Shown piece after piece: positions 28,366 to 38,576 of a DNA stretch of 64,000 bases. The notes under the pieces were generated by a model. It saw only the letters and a list, made by a program, of their open reading frames with translations. It ran no database searches and was not told where the DNA came from. The stretch spans positions 2,318,983 to 2,382,982 of the forward strand of contig KE356560.1 in NCBI GenBank assembly GCA_000415965.1, read 5' to 3'. The stretch's first letter is position 1, and each line of letters begins with the position of its first letter. The position numbers were made by a program, and so were the translations under genes. Origin of the DNA: Haloquadratum walsbyi J07HQW1. GTDB taxonomy: Archaea; Halobacteriota; Halobacteria; Halobacteriales; Haloferacaceae.

Positions 28366-30534
28366 ATGCAGCATCCAGGTCCACCACGATTCATCGCAGT
28401 CGGGGAGTCACTACAGTTATCCCCCCGTGACCCAGATCCTGAAGTATCTTATCAGTGGCATGTTGAGCGTGCACCGGAATCAAGCACAGTTGAATTGCCC
28501 TCAGAAGATCCGGTCGTCGAGTTTACGCCTGATACACCTGGAACGTTCCAGGTAGGTGTTGAGACACCAGCGAACAACTATTCACTCACCATCCGTGTTT
28601 TTCCTGGGTCGCTCGCACCGGTCACAGCACCCGGTAGCGAAAGCGGCTCTGGCGGTGTAAGTGGTCATCAAAGCGGTTCGGCTCGACCAGTCGCAAGGAG
28701 TGCTGGGGTCTCAGGGTCAGGGTCTGGGATACGCGATGACACGGTCGAACGCGGACGACCGCGGATTCAGCTTCAGGGAGATATTGAAGAAGATGAACTC
28801 GTGATTAAAGCAAATCCACAGACACAGCCGGATGGTGAGACGGCTCACTCAGATATTGAGGTTGAGTTCCTTATCGATGACCGTGATGACGTGAGCCCAG
28901 ATGTCGTCAGTACCACAGACCGCGAAATGCGGATTCCAATCGAGGCTGTCGGGCGACGTGTTCGGGTTCATGCTGTTGCTGTGACCGATGTATACAGCGT
29001 CCCAGATAGTGTTGAGTTCAACAGGGATCCACAACCTGACGGAGGGGAGGCAATTGTTGACACAACGACTCCGAGTACTGATACCGATATTGACACACAG
29101 CCAGACACGTGTGAGGATGATGATGGACAAACAGGGACTCACAATCATGCAATTAATATTCGCCGCCTAAACGAGCCCCCAGAGTGGGCAACAGACGTTA
29201 CCGTATATGAGATTTATGTTCGAGGATTTGTCGACGAGGCTGAGGCAGACACAGACACCGACACCGACACCGACTCAACGTTCGCTGCACTCACTGAACG
29301 TCTTGATTATCTTGCAGATCTTGGCGTTGATTGTTTATGGCTCACACCAGTGTTACAGAACGACCATGCGCCGCATGGATACAATATCACCGACTTCTTT
29401 CACATTGCATCCGATCTCGGCGATAGCGAGGCGTACGAGAGCTTTGTTGATGCAGCCCACGACCGCGGGATGACAGTATTATTTGATCTTGTACTGAATC
29501 ACTCTGCGCGTGATCATCCATTCTATCAGGACGCCGTTGGAAACCCAGACTCACCGTATCACGACTGGTATGCCTGGCGTAGTGAGAGTGAGCCAGAGAC
29601 GTATTTCGAATGGGAGTATATTGCTAATTGGAACTTCCAGAATTTGGAAGTTCGTCGTCACTTACTTGATGTGGTAGATAAGTGGATGGCAGTGGCTGAT
29701 GGGTTTCGATGCGATATGGCATGGGCAGTTCCGAACAGCTTCTGGCGAGAACTTCGTGATCGAGTAAAGACACGTGATCCAGAGTTTCTTCTCTTAGACG
29801 AAACGATTCCATATATCGCGGACTTCCATGGCGGGATGTTCGATATGCACTTCGATACAACGCTGTATTCCACACTTCGCGAGGTTGGTCGGGGACACGC
29901 CGACGCGACAGAAATTCTTGATGCGATTGATCAACGGAAAGCAGTCGGATTCCCACCGCATGCCGCATTCATGTTATATGCAGAAAATCACGACGAAACC
30001 CGGTATATTGTCGAATGCGGCGAAAATGCTGCAATGGCTGTCGCTGGGGCGTTATTCACGCTCCCGGGCGTTCCGATGCTCTATGGTGGTCAGGAGATGG
30101 GACAGCGAGGACGACGTGATGCACTTGCATGGGATGATGCTCGTGAGGAAATATATACACAGTATCAACGACTGATTACGCTTCGCAATGACATATCAGC
30201 GCTTGGTGTTGATGGGTCAATTCATTCTCTGAATCACACCGTTGTGGACAACGAAGAGACGTCAGTTGATTCTGAACGCGTTGTTGCGTATGAACGACGA
30301 GCAGATAATGAAAGCTATGTCTGTATCCTCAACTTTGGAGAGACACCGGCTACTGTTACAATCACAGAGACGAACACGACCACTCATGAAGATGCGGCTG
30401 AGAGCAGTGAACCGACCACCGTCAATGTCAATCCAGAAAATCTCGTGACGGGCGAATCAGCCGCGAGCGCTGAAGGACTTGTTGTCGATAATGTTGGGGT
30501 CTTCGCAGTCACCACTGAGTCGAATCATAACTGA
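28366..30534 (+). CDS. alpha-amylase family (GH13) glycoside hydrolase
   Basis: This 722-residue enzyme has an N-terminal beta-sandwich (about 1-90) ending in a Gly/Ser linker, a second small beta domain (about 125-220), an acidic Asp-Thr repeat around residues 295-305, and a GH13 (beta/alpha)8 barrel. Barrel motifs seen: VTVYEIYVRGFVDE at the start, MTVLFDLVLNHSARDHPFY, DGFRCDMAWAVP (nucleophile Asp about 446), LLDETIPY (acid/base Glu about 478) and AENHDETR (third Asp about 543). GVPMLYGGQEMGQRG closes the barrel before a beta C-domain. It should act on alpha-1,4-glucans. No signal peptide is seen. It is divergent from the tandem GH15 gene, so the two probably cooperate in intracellular glucan breakdown. 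Confidence 0.92.
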   Translation: MQHPGPPRFIAVGESLQLSPRDPDPEVSYQWHVERAPESSTVELPSEDPVVEFTPDTPGTFQVGVETPANNYSLTIRVFPGSLAPVTAPGSESGSGGVSGHQSGSARPVARSAGVSGSGSGIRDDTVERGRPRIQLQGDIEEDELVIKANPQTQPDGETAHSDIEVEFLIDDRDDVSPDVVSTTDREMRIPIEAVGRRVRVHAVAVTDVYSVPDSVEFNRDPQPDGGEAIVDTTTPSTDTDIDTQPDTCEDDDGQTGTHNHAINIRRLNEPPEWATDVTVYEIYVRGFVDEAEADTDTDTDTDSTFAALTERLDYLADLGVDCLWLTPVLQNDHAPHGYNITDFFHIASDLGDSEAYESFVDAAHDRGMTVLFDLVLNHSARDHPFYQDAVGNPDSPYHDWYAWRSESEPETYFEWEYIANWNFQNLEVRRHLLDVVDKWMAVADGFRCDMAWAVPNSFWRELRDRVKTRDPEFLLLDETIPYIADFHGGMFDMHFDTTLYSTLREVGRGHADATEILDAIDQRKAVGFPPHAAFMLYAENHDETRYIVECGENAAMAVAGALFTLPGVPMLYGGQEMGQRGRRDALAWDDAREEIYTQYQRLITLRNDISALGVDGSIHSLNHTVVDNEETSVDSERVVAYERRADNESYVCILNFGETPATVTITETNTTTHEDAAESSEPTTVNVNPENLVTGESAASAEGLVVDNVGVFAVTTESNHN

Positions 30535-30709
30535 GGTGCATGTCATTCTATAATGGGGAGGTTGAGTTCCTCTCGCGAGCGAAGTCGTGAGCTTCCGCTG
30601 CCTAACTGTCAGTCACTCGGTAAGAATCATGCTCATGTCTCGAGAATTCTTGATGCGTATTCTTACTCATCCCATACATTCGAGTTACTGTGGCACGTAT
30701 TAACTGATA

Positions 30710-30967
30710 GTGACAGAGTCGTATATTTGCCCGCAGTGTGGGCACACGGAGGATCGACCATATCGAGTTCGTCTTATTATCTTAACATGTCCGGTGTGCG
30801 AAGAGAATGGGCAGTTCCTCCATACATCATTTCGTGATCGTCTTAAAACAATTCCAGAGGATGCACGCCCTGCTGGGTGGGAGGAGATGCCCCTTGATGA
30901 GCAGATGGAATATGCAATTCGTGAGGGACTGATTGAAATTGACCTTACTGGTCCGATGGAGGAATGA
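30710..30967 (+). CDS. small zinc-ribbon protein
   Basis: This 85-residue protein starts at GTG 30710 (MTESYICPQCGHTED) and carries CxxC pairs at C7/C10 and C27/C30, a classic zinc ribbon. The second half is acidic and helical (LKTIPEDARPAGWEEMPLDE-QMEYAIREGLIEIDL). Similar stand-alone ribbons are widespread in haloarchaea without known function. Downstream is element copy B, only about 34 bases after the stop. Confidence 0.7.
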   Translation: MTESYICPQCGHTEDRPYRVRLIILTCPVCEENGQFLHTSFRDRLKTIPEDARPAGWEEMPLDEQMEYAIREGLIEIDLTGPMEE

Positions 30968-31001
30968 ACACAGAATACCGCGGTTAAGAACAAGAATAAT
31001 G

Positions 31002-31591
31002 TTGACATCCTCCTCCGCGTAAACACAGAGGAATCCTGAGCGTGAGCGGGAGTGTAAGCGGTGGAGATTGCAGGTTTGCAGTCCCACCGAACCCCGGCAT
31101 GGTGAGAATCCATGTAGGGTTCACGGACTGTCGCGGGGAGAGTGAAGTGGGAGTGCTGGTGCCCGGGAGTGCCACATCTCAGCCCCCGGGACTCCTCTCG
31201 TCCGTCGTGTTCGGACTCCCAACGTTGGTTTTTGCCTTGGGGAGTCCGGCAGAGTTCAATGGACTCGGAATTACTTTCTGTGCTGGTTTCAAGCAGTCGG
31301 GCACTGCATCTGCAACTGCAACTGCATCGATTCATGAGACTGAGAGGAACCGACCGTTCACCTGACTGGGTCCGATTATCGTCTGATTGCTTGGGGCGGA
31401 CAGACCGCCATCGTCGGACTGGCGGGAACCGCTCCGTTCTCAGCCTGATTCCTACCTACGTGTGGAACCGCCTGTCGCTTTAACTGACGGATTGTCAAGT
31501 ATTAAAATGGCTCTCGTAGCGGAGATTGACTCCGAGTTGTCGGATTCATCCTGCGCCCAAACCCGCAGGGATTCTCCTTGATTCTGTATAA
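31002..31591 (-). mobile_element. tnpB-derived short element, copy B
   Basis: This is the second of the three related elements. The left end TTGACATCCTCCTCCGCGTA, then AACACAGAGGAATCCTGAGC is nearly that of copies A and C; the right end closes with GATTCTCCTTGATTCTGTAT, then AA. One arm change in the left hairpin (ACACAGAGG instead of CACGGAGG) weakens pairing slightly. It includes the CTGCAACTGCAACTGCATC hexamer repeat. There is no intact ORF. It sits between the 3' ends of the zinc-ribbon gene and the glycosyltransferase gene. Confidence 0.75.
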
Positions 31592-31656
31592 CGACAACGA
31601 CAGCCTTGGTCGTATAATAGCGAGAAAAATTCCGACGTTGCGACGACTAACTAAAC

Positions 31657-34089
31657 TCATTGGGTGGCTCCGGGCAGATATGCAGATGAGCGATTAGCGT
31701 GTGAGTAACCTGTCGCTGATGTATTGATTGAGACTCCAGGGAGTGTCTCAGATGTCGGTCCAACCCACATCCCCTCATGACCACAACTGGTTGTGAGCCG
31801 GCAGACGTGAGTCTTTGGCGGCCAAATCGCTCGAATTGATGACCGTGTGTCGTCCTCGGCCTTGGGAGACACTGTGACATTCATTGTCTCAACAGGGACA
31901 TGTTGTCGATATGTTATGCTTGCACCGCCTGCACCGACGAATGTTACCACAAGATCAACCTCTGATGGGTCCGATGGAAGTGTCAACGCAGTCTGTGTTG
32001 CTGGCGGTGGTGTATCTATCGTTGCATTTGCATATGTATTCGTGGTTGTATTGATGACGTCGCTGCGTGAGGTTTTCGATTGATTCGCATCGGGGGCAGG
32101 TGATGTGGTGAGTGATAAATTATGTGTCGTTGTATGATTCAGTTGTATGGTTGGTCCGCCAGTCGATGCAGTTGGGAGATTCCGAACCCAAATACCATCT
32201 GGACTGATTGACCACCGCACTGTTACCGTCTCTTGAGTGTGTGTGTGAATAATCCGTTCCCCCCGATATCGCGCGTATCCATCATCAGTTTCAATCCGGA
32301 CACTCATTGATTGAACGTTCTGTGGTTTTCCAACAGTCGTCTGGATCTGTATGACTGCTCCCTGTCGGAGTGAAAGTTGCTGCACCATTGGATTAATCGG
32401 GTCTACTGCGCCTGTCCAGACGCCACGATATGTGAACCGATACGGCGTTCGATTTGTTGCATCAATAATAGCCATATTACGGTCTGCTGGACCGTCCGTT
32501 GCATACACAACAGGTCCATCAAGAGTCGGCTTTGATCGGAGATACTGAAACGGGTGTGCCTGCCAATCGCCATACGTATCTGGGGTAAAAACGACGGCAT
32601 TATTGAATGAGTGCTCCTCAATCGGTTGATACGTCGCCGTAAGAGACTCACTTCGTTCATTATTCGCCGCAATTGGATCCATAAGAACAGACCCTCCGGT
32701 GACTCCAATCACAGCCAGAGTCAGACTGAGGATAATAATGGTTCCAATATCTGCCCGGCGCTCGGTCATATATGCGGTGAGTGCTGTGTTGAGACGACGA
32801 AAGAGAGTGACAAATCCAGCAGCAGCAAAGATTGCAATTGGAATGAGAGTATCAAAATGATAAAACGGTCCTAAAAGATCAATAAGACCATTTTGTAATC
32901 CGTTGTACGTTCCCCAAAAATACGCTTCGCCAATCACAACAGCAGGAATAATTGATAACAGAAGCAGCGAGAGAGTCGAACCGGGGAGTGATGGCCCATC
33001 AGACTCTGTTGAGCCGGTGATGACACGATAGATAACAGTACCACTTCCAAGTATCGTCAATCCAGTTCCAATAACTCCTGCGGCGACCCACTCGGTGGCG
33101 AGTGATCGGAGAACGGTTACTGTTGTTGTCAATGCCATTTCAGGCGTGTATGTCGCCTCATATGAGAGTAACTTGTGGGGACCAAATCCAAGTCCATCAG
33201 CCGGAGCAAAAGCAGCATATGGAAAGACGAGCGGATCGCCGGTCACAATTGTATTATACCAGAGTGCAATCGCAACGATGACGCATCCAGCGGTTGCTGT
33301 GAGCAACGCACGAATCACTGTGATGCGTGTTTGCGGGTCTGAGTATCCAGTGTCTCGGAACTGACGACAAACAGTAACGAGTGTATGAATTATAAATGGA
33401 ATGGCAAATAATAACGCCGTGTACGGTCGGGCAAAAAATGCTATCCCAGTCGCAAAGCCCGCAACAATAGCCCATCCCCATGTGCGTGAATGCTGATCAT
33501 GCGAACGAAATGAATTAACATATGCAAGAGCAAAAATAACATTTAATAGAGTTGTTGGAGCGTATGATAGAAATGTTGCTGAGGTGAGTAAGAACATCGG
33601 AGACCCCGCAAGGACAACAATCGCACACACACCAATCGTTCGATCGAAAGCCCGCGTGGCAAGTAAATAGACGCCACCAGCAGTTCCTGCTGCAATGAGT
33701 GCAAGTCCAACTGTCCACGTCCCAAAACCAAGGCGATACCCCAGTGCGAAAATGGCTGGAACAACAGGAGTATATTTACTGTATAGTTGAGTCCCTCCAG
33801 CGGTGTCGTCACTGATAAAAAACCACGGGCGGATTGCCTCTGGAGGATATGGTGCTGGGTCAATGAAGAATGCTCCATCAAGCAGTAACGCCGCCTGTGT
33901 GAGGTATACTGCCTCATCATCATTCACTGAATGGTACGGAAATACTTCGATGGCAATAACCCCAACAAGTAATCCGGTTCCGATAGCTAATATCCATGCG
34001 ATGACCGTCTGGGGAGAAAAACGCGGATGTGTCTGAAGACGAGTTTTAATGAGACTTAGTATCCATCTAGATTGCGCCAAGATAGACAT
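31657..34089 (-). CDS. GT39-like membrane glycosyltransferase (PMT/ArnT superfamily)
   Basis: This 810-residue polytopic membrane protein of the GT-C fold has about 12 hydrophobic segments in its first 560 residues and a long extracytoplasmic tail. The first loop has the catalytic acidic motif NDDEAVYLTQAALLL (about residue 55), as in dolichyl-phosphate-mannose protein mannosyltransferases and ArnT. The tail (from about 590) is beta-rich. Such enzymes move a lipid-linked sugar to protein or glycolipid outside the membrane. The gene begins 29 bases after the iron-transport ATPase gene on the same strand, so it may be the last gene of that operon. Donor and acceptor are unknown. Confidence 0.85.
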   Translation of the reverse strand: MSILAQSRWILSLIKTRLQTHPRFSPQTVIAWILAIGTGLLVGVIAIEVFPYHSVNDDEAVYLTQAALLLDGAFFIDPAPYPPEAIRPWFFISDDTAGGTQLYSKYTPVVPAIFALGYRLGFGTWTVGLALIAAGTAGGVYLLATRAFDRTIGVCAIVVLAGSPMFLLTSATFLSYAPTTLLNVIFALAYVNSFRSHDQHSRTWGWAIVAGFATGIAFFARPYTALLFAIPFIIHTLVTVCRQFRDTGYSDPQTRITVIRALLTATAGCVIVAIALWYNTIVTGDPLVFPYAAFAPADGLGFGPHKLLSYEATYTPEMALTTTVTVLRSLATEWVAAGVIGTGLTILGSGTVIYRVITGSTESDGPSLPGSTLSLLLLSIIPAVVIGEAYFWGTYNGLQNGLIDLLGPFYHFDTLIPIAIFAAAGFVTLFRRLNTALTAYMTERRADIGTIIILSLTLAVIGVTGGSVLMDPIAANNERSESLTATYQPIEEHSFNNAVVFTPDTYGDWQAHPFQYLRSKPTLDGPVVYATDGPADRNMAIIDATNRTPYRFTYRGVWTGAVDPINPMVQQLSLRQGAVIQIQTTVGKPQNVQSMSVRIETDDGYARYRGERIIHTHTQETVTVRWSISPDGIWVRNLPTASTGGPTIQLNHTTTHNLSLTTSPAPDANQSKTSRSDVINTTTNTYANATIDTPPPATQTALTLPSDPSEVDLVVTFVGAGGASITYRQHVPVETMNVTVSPKAEDDTRSSIRAIWPPKTHVCRLTTSCGHEGMWVGPTSETLPGVSINTSATGYSHANRSSAYLPGATQ

Positions 34090-34118
34090 ACTAAGCAGAA
34101 TTCCCGCGGAAGATATGC

Positions 34119-35516
34119 TCAGATACCACGTGGGTATCGTTCATCTGTTTCATCTGGTCGCTGCTCGCGAGGGAACCACGCAAGTTCATGATCAGCGTTG
34201 ATTTCGATATCAACGACCCCGCTCTCAGGGATGTTCTCATCATGGTTATGCATACACTGGACGGACTCACCGGTTTCAAGTTCAACCTCGTATAAGAACG
34301 TCGGACCAAGATACCGACGGGCGACGACCTCTCCACACCCATACCCAGACTCATCGGTCTGCGCGGTGGCGGATTCAGTATCTGTTATTCCTGTCTCAGT
34401 CTCAGTTTTACTCTCAGTCCCAGAGTCGATAGGGTCGGTTACAGTTGTGGGTGCGTCTGTGAACTGTGCATGAGTGCTGGCAGCGTCAGTCTGCATGCGT
34501 CTGTGGTCCTCAGATTGTGTTTCACGCTCGTCGGGATGACTCTGACAGACGCTTACATCGTCTGGACGGACAAGAAGATCAATATGCGTTTGGTTATATT
34601 CTGAGGCAAGTCCATGAATCTGCTCGCGTGGGACCGTTCCGACTTCAGTCTGTACCACATCACCGGAGACATATCCTGGAATAAAGCTTGCATATCCAAG
34701 GAAGCTCGCGACAAAACGCGATTTTGGATGCTGGAATACTGCCTCTGGTTTACCAACCTGCTCAATCTGCCCATCACTCATTACTGCAACGCGGTCAGAA
34801 ATAGAAAGCGCCTCCTCTTGATCGTGTGTCACAGAAATCGCTGTGACTCCTGCTTGTTTCAGAATTCGGCGCACCTCCTCGCGCATAGCAACACGTAAGT
34901 CGACATCAAGATTTGAGAATGGTTCATCGAGCAATAAAATATCGGGCTCAGGAGCGAGTGAACGGGCAAGTGCGACACGCTGTTGTTGCCCACCTGAGAG
35001 TTCATCAGGATAACTCTCACCTTGATCTGGTAGGTCAACTAATTCAAGAAGTTCATCAACACGATTGTCAGTCTCAGCTGAAGAATGATCTGTTAATCCA
35101 AAAGCAACGTTCTCGCGTGCAGTGAGGTGTGGAAAGAGTGCGAATTCCTGAAACACAACGCCAACACCGCGTTGCTCTGGCGGAACAAATGAGGACCCAC
35201 TAACAGTGTCACCATTGAGGCGTACGGTGCCACCGTCGACAGCCTCAAGACCGGCAATTAATCTTAGTGTTGTCGTCTTCCCACATCCTGACGGTCCTAG
35301 AAGTGTCAAAATCTCACCAGCGTTTACTGATAGTGAGAGATTATTAACGATGGGTTCTGTCCCATACTGCTTTTGAACATTATACAACTTGAGAACCTCT
35401 GCACTATCATCGCTATCGCTTACGGATGAGCGACGTGTTTTCCGGGTTGTTTTCCCACGATTCGTCTGTTCGTCTGAATGCGAGTTTGTGTGTGATTGTG
35501 CACTATTTGACATCAT
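34119..35516 (-). CDS. fbpC: Fe(III) ABC transporter ATP-binding protein
   Basis: This 465-residue ATPase has Walker A GPSGCGKTTTLRLIAGLE, the Q-loop region VVFQEFALFPHLTARENVAF, signature LSGGQQQRVALARSLAPEPD, Walker B ILLLDEPFSNLD and the switch His in SVTHDQEEAL. It fits the FbpC/PotA type with C-terminal TOBE regions. The TOBE part is interrupted by a low-complexity Thr/Glu/Asp insert (about residues 335-400, with TESKTETETGITDTE). ATG 35516 overlaps the end of the permease gene by 14 bases, so translation is probably coupled. It energises import of ferric iron through the partner permease. The substrate is inferred from the binding protein and the operators. Confidence 0.9.
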   Translation of the reverse strand: MMSNSAQSHTNSHSDEQTNRGKTTRKTRRSSVSDSDDSAEVLKLYNVQKQYGTEPIVNNLSLSVNAGEILTLLGPSGCGKTTTLRLIAGLEAVDGGTVRLNGDTVSGSSFVPPEQRGVGVVFQEFALFPHLTARENVAFGLTDHSSAETDNRVDELLELVDLPDQGESYPDELSGGQQQRVALARSLAPEPDILLLDEPFSNLDVDLRVAMREEVRRILKQAGVTAISVTHDQEEALSISDRVAVMSDGQIEQVGKPEAVFQHPKSRFVASFLGYASFIPGYVSGDVVQTEVGTVPREQIHGLASEYNQTHIDLLVRPDDVSVCQSHPDERETQSEDHRRMQTDAASTHAQFTDAPTTVTDPIDSGTESKTETETGITDTESATAQTDESGYGCGEVVARRYLGPTFLYEVELETGESVQCMHNHDENIPESGVVDIEINADHELAWFPREQRPDETDERYPRGI

Positions 35517-37122
35517 ATCCCTCCTGTCTGAGGATGACAAGCATTGAGATTCCTGATACTACTAAGAGTACGAGCGCTGGGACAGCCGCCTGTCCAAAGT
35601 ACCCAGATTTATAAGCTGCCCATATATGTGTCACAAGCGTTGTAAATCCTGCTGGTCGTAATAATAGCGTTGCTGGAAGTTCCTTCATCGTTGTTAAAAA
35701 GACCAATGCTGCACCACCGAGAAGTCCAGGTGCCACCAGCGGGAGCGTGACATATCGGAAGGCGCCAACAGAAGACTGTCCAAGTGTTCGCGCTGCCTCG
35801 GGAAGCGAAGGGTCAACAGCAAGGAACGACGCCCGCAGTGACCCGACTGATTGCGGGAGAAATCGAACAACATATGCAAAAATAAGTAGATAAAGTGTCT
35901 GATAAATCGGAGCGGCATATGAAGTTCCAAAGTAAACGAGCGCGAGTCCAATGACGACGCCTGGGACAGCATATCCAACGTATGTAAAGCGCTCAAACGC
36001 TGCTGGAAGAAAGCCGTCATGACGAGCTGAAAGATATGCAACTGGAATGCCACCGATAACGGCAACACCAGCAGTCGCGGTAGCAACCGCCACTGAGTTA
36101 CCAATGTATGTCCATTGAAACGCGAGTGATTCGCTCACTGTCGGTGAGGCTGTCCCAAGCCATGAAATAAGAATAATAATAGGGACAGCGAGAGCAAGTG
36201 TGGCGACACCAGCTGGTAATATCACTGCGGGAAGTCGCCAGCGCCCAAGTGAGACAATATCACGAGATCGTCCGCCCGCAGAAGTTCGTTCCTCACCACG
36301 GACCCATGATTCGAGCCAGAGAATAAACAGCGTCACTGCAACTAATTGCAATGATAACAGCGTTGCTGTGTCACGACCGAATGCCCCAAACTCAACGTAT
36401 ATAACACGAGTGAATACATCATACCGCATGATTGAGGGCGTTCCAAAGTCCGAAAGTACATATAACGACGAGAGGAGTGCCCCAGCAGCGACTGCCGGTC
36501 GGATTTGTGGGACGGTAACTCGGCGAAATGTTGCCCACCGTCCATGATCGAGCGTCCGAGCGGCATCAACCAGCGTTGTATCCATTGATTTAAGCGATGC
36601 TCGTGTCGTAATGTACACATACGGATACGTATATAAACTAAGAACCAGCACCGTTCCGGCAAGTCCATATATCTCTGGGATTTTCTCAATTCCAACTGGT
36701 GAAAGGAGTCGTTGAAACCCACCACGGGGACCAAATGCTGATACAAAGGCGAACGCACCAACATAACTTGGAATGACGAGTGGTAATGACACCACAACAG
36801 TCCAGACACGACTCAAGGGAATATCTGTCCGAACAGTCAGATATGCCAATGGAACTCCAAGAAGAACACAGACAGTCGTTGTCAAAACAACCAAGACGGC
36901 ACTATTAACAAATATTTGTAGAGTCGTTGGTCGCGTAAGAAGCTCAATGGCATTTTTAACACCGACATCACTGCCCGTTCGAATAAGCCAAATAAACGGA
37001 ATTATAACCGCAGCGGCGACTGCACCCGCTGCGACGGTAAGCCCAAGAGGGAGTGATGACTCATCATCAGCAGCGTCAGGACCAGCATCGGTATCAGCAC
37101 CGGTTTGATATTCAGTTGCCAT
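35503..37122 (-). CDS. fbpB: Fe(III) ABC transporter permease
   Basis: This 539-residue fused permease has about 12 membrane segments and two copies of the binding-protein-dependent transport module. EAA-type loops that dock on the ATPase are seen: DAARTLDHGRWATFRRVTVP in the first half and EAARTLGQSSVGAFRYVTLP in the second. This arrangement is typical of FbpB/ThiP-like permeases. It lies between the binding-protein and ATPase genes on the minus strand, separated by 103 bases from the former and overlapping the latter. Confidence 0.92.
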   Translation of the reverse strand: MATEYQTGADTDAGPDAADDESSLPLGLTVAAGAVAAAVIIPFIWLIRTGSDVGVKNAIELLTRPTTLQIFVNSAVLVVLTTTVCVLLGVPLAYLTVRTDIPLSRVWTVVVSLPLVIPSYVGAFAFVSAFGPRGGFQRLLSPVGIEKIPEIYGLAGTVLVLSLYTYPYVYITTRASLKSMDTTLVDAARTLDHGRWATFRRVTVPQIRPAVAAGALLSSLYVLSDFGTPSIMRYDVFTRVIYVEFGAFGRDTATLLSLQLVAVTLFILWLESWVRGEERTSAGGRSRDIVSLGRWRLPAVILPAGVATLALAVPIIILISWLGTASPTVSESLAFQWTYIGNSVAVATATAGVAVIGGIPVAYLSARHDGFLPAAFERFTYVGYAVPGVVIGLALVYFGTSYAAPIYQTLYLLIFAYVVRFLPQSVGSLRASFLAVDPSLPEAARTLGQSSVGAFRYVTLPLVAPGLLGGAALVFLTTMKELPATLLLRPAGFTTLVTHIWAAYKSGYFGQAAVPALVLLVVSGISMLVILRQEGYDVK

Positions 37123-37225
37123 TGTATCTTGAATCGTGAAATATATGATATCTTAAATAACGGTCTCAGGTATCTTCACTGTCAGTGGCTGAGCCTCGCT
37201 GTTATATTGATGAAGCAATTCCGCA

Positions 37226-38431
37226 TTAAAGTACACCTGTTGCTCGGAGCAGCGTGATCGTGCTCTCTAGGTTCGACAGTTGTGTTAAATCAATCCGTTC
37301 TGGGGGGTTTAACGAGTCAATTGATGGAAGTTGTCCAATCGGTTCGATTTCAGGGACGAGAGGATATTCAAAGGTTGTCCGGGCAAAGTAGTCTTGTGCT
37401 TCCGCAGAAAGAAGGTGTCGTATGAAATTTGAGGCGAGAGTTGTGTCGCTCGCTGTATCAAGCAGACAGGCACCAGCGACATTGAATATTGCACCAGCGT
37501 CATTTTGAGTAAACGTTGTTCGAAGCGGCGAATCGGCTGTCCGACGGGCAAGAACGCGTTGAATATAATAATGATTTGTGAGACCAACAGCAATCTCACC
37601 GTCAGCAACTGCTCGGGCAATTTGGAGCTCATCAGCGTACGATTGAGCGTTTAGTTCTTGCATGCCACGAAGCCATTCCCGCGTCTCAGATTCTCCTTCG
37701 AGGAGTCGCATCGCTGTAATAAATGCTTGAAATGATGAGTACGTTGGTGCCCAGCCAAACTGCCCATCAAATTCGGATGTCCCTGGGAATGACATAATAC
37801 TCGTTGGGATTGACGACTCAGCGAGCGCGTTTGTATTATATGGGACAGCCCGCGCACGCCCAGATGTGCCAACCCATGATCCATCTGGTGACTGGAATGT
37901 CTCAGGGACAAATGATAATATTTCATTTGCAAGCGGTTGTGTCCGCCCACGGGTCGCGAGTGCACCCAGTGAGCCGGCATTCACCGAATAAAATACATCC
38001 CCTGGACTATTCTGCCCCTCGGTAATAATTTGATTAACAAGCTCACTCGCTGAGTTGTATAGCGGGCGAATAGTCAGTTCGGGATATCTCTCCTCAATAA
38101 AACTGAGTAACTCCCCGACGAGTGCTTCGCCACGACCCGAGTACACCGTCAATTCGCCAGCAAGGTCTGGCATCTCCGACATCGAGACACCGTCAGAAAT
38201 ATCACGCTCACCGAAGGGAGAACGCCCAGATCCAATCTGTTCACTGTCTGATGTCCCCACAGGTGATGATACCTCAGTTTCTGTTGGTGTGGCTGTCCCA
38301 TTATCACCGGCACTACCACAACCGGCGACAGACCCAATCCCAGCAACTGCTGCGACCTGCAGAAACCGTCTTCGTGTGCGAGAGTGTGTGCCAACGTTTA
38401 CTCGTTCGTCGGTCCGGCTGGTATCTCCCAT
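37226..38431 (-). CDS. fbpA: Fe(III) ABC transporter substrate-binding lipoprotein
   Basis: This 401-residue protein has a Tat signal (RRRFLQ at residues 20-25) and lipobox VAGC with Cys 38, so it is exported folded and lipid-anchored outside the cell, as usual in haloarchaea. The mature part is an FbpA/Idi-like periplasmic-binding fold: LTVYSGRGEALVGELLSFIE, YNSASELVNQIITEGQNSPG, and GLTNHYYIQR with adjacent tyrosines typical of ferric-iron ligands. The gene heads the operon. A TATA box and a DtxR-type palindrome lie between 38438 and 38462, directly before the ATG, which argues for iron-dependent repression. Confidence 0.92.
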   Translation of the reverse strand: MGDTSRTDERVNVGTHSRTRRRFLQVAAVAGIGSVAGCGSAGDNGTATPTETEVSSPVGTSDSEQIGSGRSPFGERDISDGVSMSEMPDLAGELTVYSGRGEALVGELLSFIEERYPELTIRPLYNSASELVNQIITEGQNSPGDVFYSVNAGSLGALATRGRTQPLANEILSFVPETFQSPDGSWVGTSGRARAVPYNTNALAESSIPTSIMSFPGTSEFDGQFGWAPTYSSFQAFITAMRLLEGESETREWLRGMQELNAQSYADELQIARAVADGEIAVGLTNHYYIQRVLARRTADSPLRTTFTQNDAGAIFNVAGACLLDTASDTTLASNFIRHLLSAEAQDYFARTTFEYPLVPEIEPIGQLPSIDSLNPPERIDLTQLSNLESTITLLRATGVL

Positions 38432-38437
38432 GTCTGT

Positions 38438-38453
38438 TTTAGGTCCGCCTAAA
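38438..38453 (-). promoter_or_regulatory. DtxR/SirR-type operator before fbpA
   Basis: TTTAGGTCCGCCTAAA is an inverted repeat with 6-base arms and a 4-base centre. It sits 6 bases before the fbpA ATG, between TATA box and start codon, so a bound repressor would block initiation. The arms match the TTAGG/CCTAA half-sites of metal-dependent DtxR-family regulators. The regulator identity is inference. Confidence 0.75.
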
Positions 38454-38454
38454 T

Positions 38455-38462
38455 CTTATATA
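38455..38462 (-). promoter_or_regulatory. fbpA promoter (TATA box TATATAAG)
   Basis: The minus strand reads GGTATATAAGATTTAGG; the box is 24 bases from the ATG at 38431, predicting a leaderless transcript and placing the operator at the start site. Confidence 0.7.
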
Positions 38463-38576
38463 CCTTGCGATTCCGCGGGCAGAAAGGGAACCTTCCCAAC
38501 GGAGTGATGACGGGGATCAGCTTGGAGCGTCATTTATTCGTCACTGCCAGATTATGATATTAACTGAATGTTGGTT

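Noticed and set aside
29240-29280. Tandem repeat suspected to be a replication iteron
   Set aside because: It is an in-frame Asp-Thr codon repeat inside the GH13 gene, like others in the window; no origin features or replication gene are nearby.
30700-31335. 211-codon minus-strand ORF across element B and the zinc-ribbon gene
   Set aside because: Half of it lies opposite the real zinc-ribbon gene and half in the ORF-less element; composition is Ser/Arg-rich and random-like.
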